Below, piece after piece: positions 5,353-6,549 of a stretch of DNA of 6,549 nucleotides. The position numbers were made by a program, and so were the translations under genes. Location: NCBI GenBank assembly GCA_964509125.1, contig CAZDVZ010000058.1, positions 1-6,549 on the forward strand, in the 5' to 3' direction. Position 1 is the stretch's first letter. Each line of letters starts with the position of its first letter. Under the pieces are notes generated by a model. The model ran no database searches. It worked only from the letters and a program-made list of their open reading frames with translations, and was not told where the DNA came from. The stretch comes from SIG653 sp964509125 (lineage in GTDB: Bacteria > Bacillota > Clostridia > Oscillospirales > CAG-382).

Positions 5353-6549
5353 TTATATTATTTTAAATCCATCATTTTTAAGTGATCTTGTTATCAGATT
5401 GGCATGATCAAAATCTCTTGTTTCCATCTCTATACGCAAATAACAGCCGTTTACGCTCTCTGTGTTCCCTTTTTCATAGTGAACACCTGTTACATTCCCC
5501 CCGCATTTGGCGATTATTCGTGATATCTCCATAAGCTGACCGGGTTTATCAATAAGCTCGATAACCATGCTTGACGAACGTCCGGAATTTAAAAGTCCAC
5601 GATCAATTACTCGTGATAAGCTTGTAACATCAATATTTCCGCCTGAAACAATGCATACAACACGTTTACCCTTTAAATTGAATTTATTAAACATAACCGC
5701 GGCAACGGCGGCGGCACCTGCACCTTCTGCAATCATTTTTTGTTTTTCAATCAATGCTAATATGGCAGACGCTACCTCGTCATCGCTTACAAGTGCAATT
5801 TCGTCCACATATTCATTTACTAATTTAAAAGTGTTTTCGCCCGGTTGTTTAACAGCAATTCCGTCTGCTATAGTTTGAACTGAAGGCAAGCATGATATCT
5901 TTCCTTTCTTCACGGAATTGTACATACTTGCAGCGCCTTTCATCTGAACACCGTAAATCTTGACGGAGGGGCGAATCTGCTTTATTGTGTAGGCGATTCC
6001 GGAAATCAGTCCGCCTCCGCCTACGGGTACGACTACTGCATCTACGTTGTCTAAATCGGAAAGGATCTCCAAGGCTATGGTTCCTTGTCCTGCGATGACG
6101 TTTTCATCATCAAACGGATGAACAAAAGTATATCCATGAGAATCTCGAAGTTCAAGTGCTTTTTTGTATGCATCATCGTAGCAGCCTTCTACGAGACATA
6201 CATCGGCGCCAAATCCTTTTGTAGCTTCAACTTTGGAAATTGGCGCGGAATCGGGCAAGCAGATGAGCGACTTGATCCCGTTTTTTGTTGCGGCAAGAGC
6301 AACACCTTGTGCATGGTTGCCTGCAGAACAAGCAATAACACCTTTTTCTTTTTCTTCTTCCGACAACATTGCAATTTTATACGCCGACCCCCTCACTTTG
6401 AAGGATCCTGTAATTTGAAGGTTTTCGGGCTTCAAATATAGCTCACAATCGGTTTCAATTCCATACGCCCTTACTAAATCGGTTTGTCTTATGATATTTT
6501 TAAGAACTGTTTGTGCGCTGAATACTTTGTCAAGAGATAACATTTTCAT
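5353..6549 (-). CDS. ilvA: Threonine ammonia-lyase, medium form with C-terminal ACT domain
   Basis: PLP-dependent fold-type II enzyme (EC 4.3.1.19) that converts threonine to 2-oxobutyrate and ammonia through 2-aminocrotonate, the first step to isoleucine. The catalytic domain (about 5-320) has the PLP lysine K51 in GSFKVRG, SAGNHAQG (75-82), the phosphate-binding GGGGLISG (177-184), EGAGAA (275-280) and SGGNID (302-307). A single canonical ACT domain fills residues 327-398 (IELIDKPGQL, then GGNVTGVHYEKG) and is a likely allosteric site for isoleucine or valine. At 398 residues it matches the medium form, not E. coli IlvA (514 residues, two ACT-like domains) or TdcB (about 329, none). The catalytic core also resembles catabolic enzymes, but the ilv operon argues for biosynthesis. 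The first ATG is at the window edge and a second lies two codons in (6543), so the ribosome site and true start cannot be checked. The protein looks essentially full length. Confidence 0.93.
   Translation of the reverse strand: MKMLSLDKVFSAQTVLKNIIRQTDLVRAYGIETDCELYLKPENLQITGSFKVRGSAYKIAMLSEEEKEKGVIACSAGNHAQGVALAATKNGIKSLICLPDSAPISKVEATKGFGADVCLVEGCYDDAYKKALELRDSHGYTFVHPFDDENVIAGQGTIALEILSDLDNVDAVVVPVGGGGLISGIAYTIKQIRPSVKIYGVQMKGAASMYNSVKKGKISCLPSVQTIADGIAVKQPGENTFKLVNEYVDEIALVSDDEVASAILALIEKQKMIAEGAGAAAVAAVMFNKFNLKGKRVVCIVSGGNIDVTSLSRVIDRGLLNSGRSSSMVIELIDKPGQLMEISRIIAKCGGNVTGVHYEKGNTESVNGCYLRIEMETRDFDHANLITRSLKNDGFKII

Noticed and set aside
6341..6362. A-rich run in the ilvA coding strand as a possible slippery or frameshift site
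   Set aside because: The frame continues intact through conserved motifs on both sides, and the run simply encodes Glu and Lys codons.
6085..6441. Plus-strand frame of 118 codons opposite ilvA, with a poly-Phe stretch
   Set aside because: The Phe run is the complement of the Glu/Lys-rich SEEEKEKG segment of IlvA. It is not a membrane protein.
5353..6549. Catabolic threonine dehydratase (tdcB) in place of biosynthetic ilvA
   Set aside because: The catalytic core is similar, but the C-terminal ACT domain, the 398-residue length and the ilv operon context favour the biosynthetic role.
6500..6549. T-box, leader peptide or attenuator upstream of ilvA
   Set aside because: The window ends at the ilvA start codon, so the leader is out of view. 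Nothing inside the coding region supports one.
1..6549. An undescribed system, mobile element or CRISPR array
   Set aside because: All six genes are recognisable branched-chain amino acid enzymes or partners with intact motifs. I saw no transposase, integrase, direct-repeat array or tRNA, and almost every base is coding.

Overview
The window holds one compact minus-strand operon for branched-chain amino acid synthesis, read from position 6549 down to about 17. In transcription order it is ilvA (threonine ammonia-lyase), ridA (enamine/imine deaminase), ilvB and ilvN (acetolactate synthase large and small subunits), ilvC (ketol-acid reductoisomerase) and ilvD (dihydroxy-acid dehydratase), followed by a hairpin terminator. 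Nothing on the plus strand is convincing; its open frames are shadows of the minus-strand genes.

The gaps are 14 nt (ilvA-ridA), 14 nt (ridA-ilvB), a 4-nt ATGA overlap (ilvB-ilvN), 25 nt (ilvN-ilvC) and 17 nt (ilvC-ilvD). Each of the five downstream genes has a clear Shine-Dalgarno sequence. No gap has room for a promoter, attenuator or small gene, so one transcript is the simplest model. Its promoter and any leader would lie beyond position 6549. The first ilvA ATG is exactly at the window edge, so the 5' side of that gene cannot be judged.

Gene order follows reaction order. IlvA releases the reactive enamine 2-aminocrotonate from threonine, and RidA hydrolyses it to 2-oxobutyrate. IlvBN condenses this (or pyruvate) with pyruvate, IlvC isomerises and reduces the acetohydroxyacid, and IlvD dehydrates the diol to the 2-oxoacid precursor of isoleucine or valine. 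The final transaminase (ilvE) and the leucine branch (leuABCD) are not in the window. Two control points are visible in the proteins: a C-terminal ACT domain on IlvA and an intact valine-site signature in the ACT domain of IlvN.

The moderately AT-rich sequence, strong AGGAGG-type ribosome sites and protein flavour (medium-length IlvA with one ACT domain, about 550-residue IlvD without the plant-type first cysteine, class I IlvC with an INDEKQ segment) suggest a Bacillota/Clostridia-type, probably anaerobic, bacterium. This is an inference. I found no undescribed system. The points most worth a second look are the IlvC cofactor loop, the corrected ilvD start, and the ridA insertion between ilvA and ilvB.
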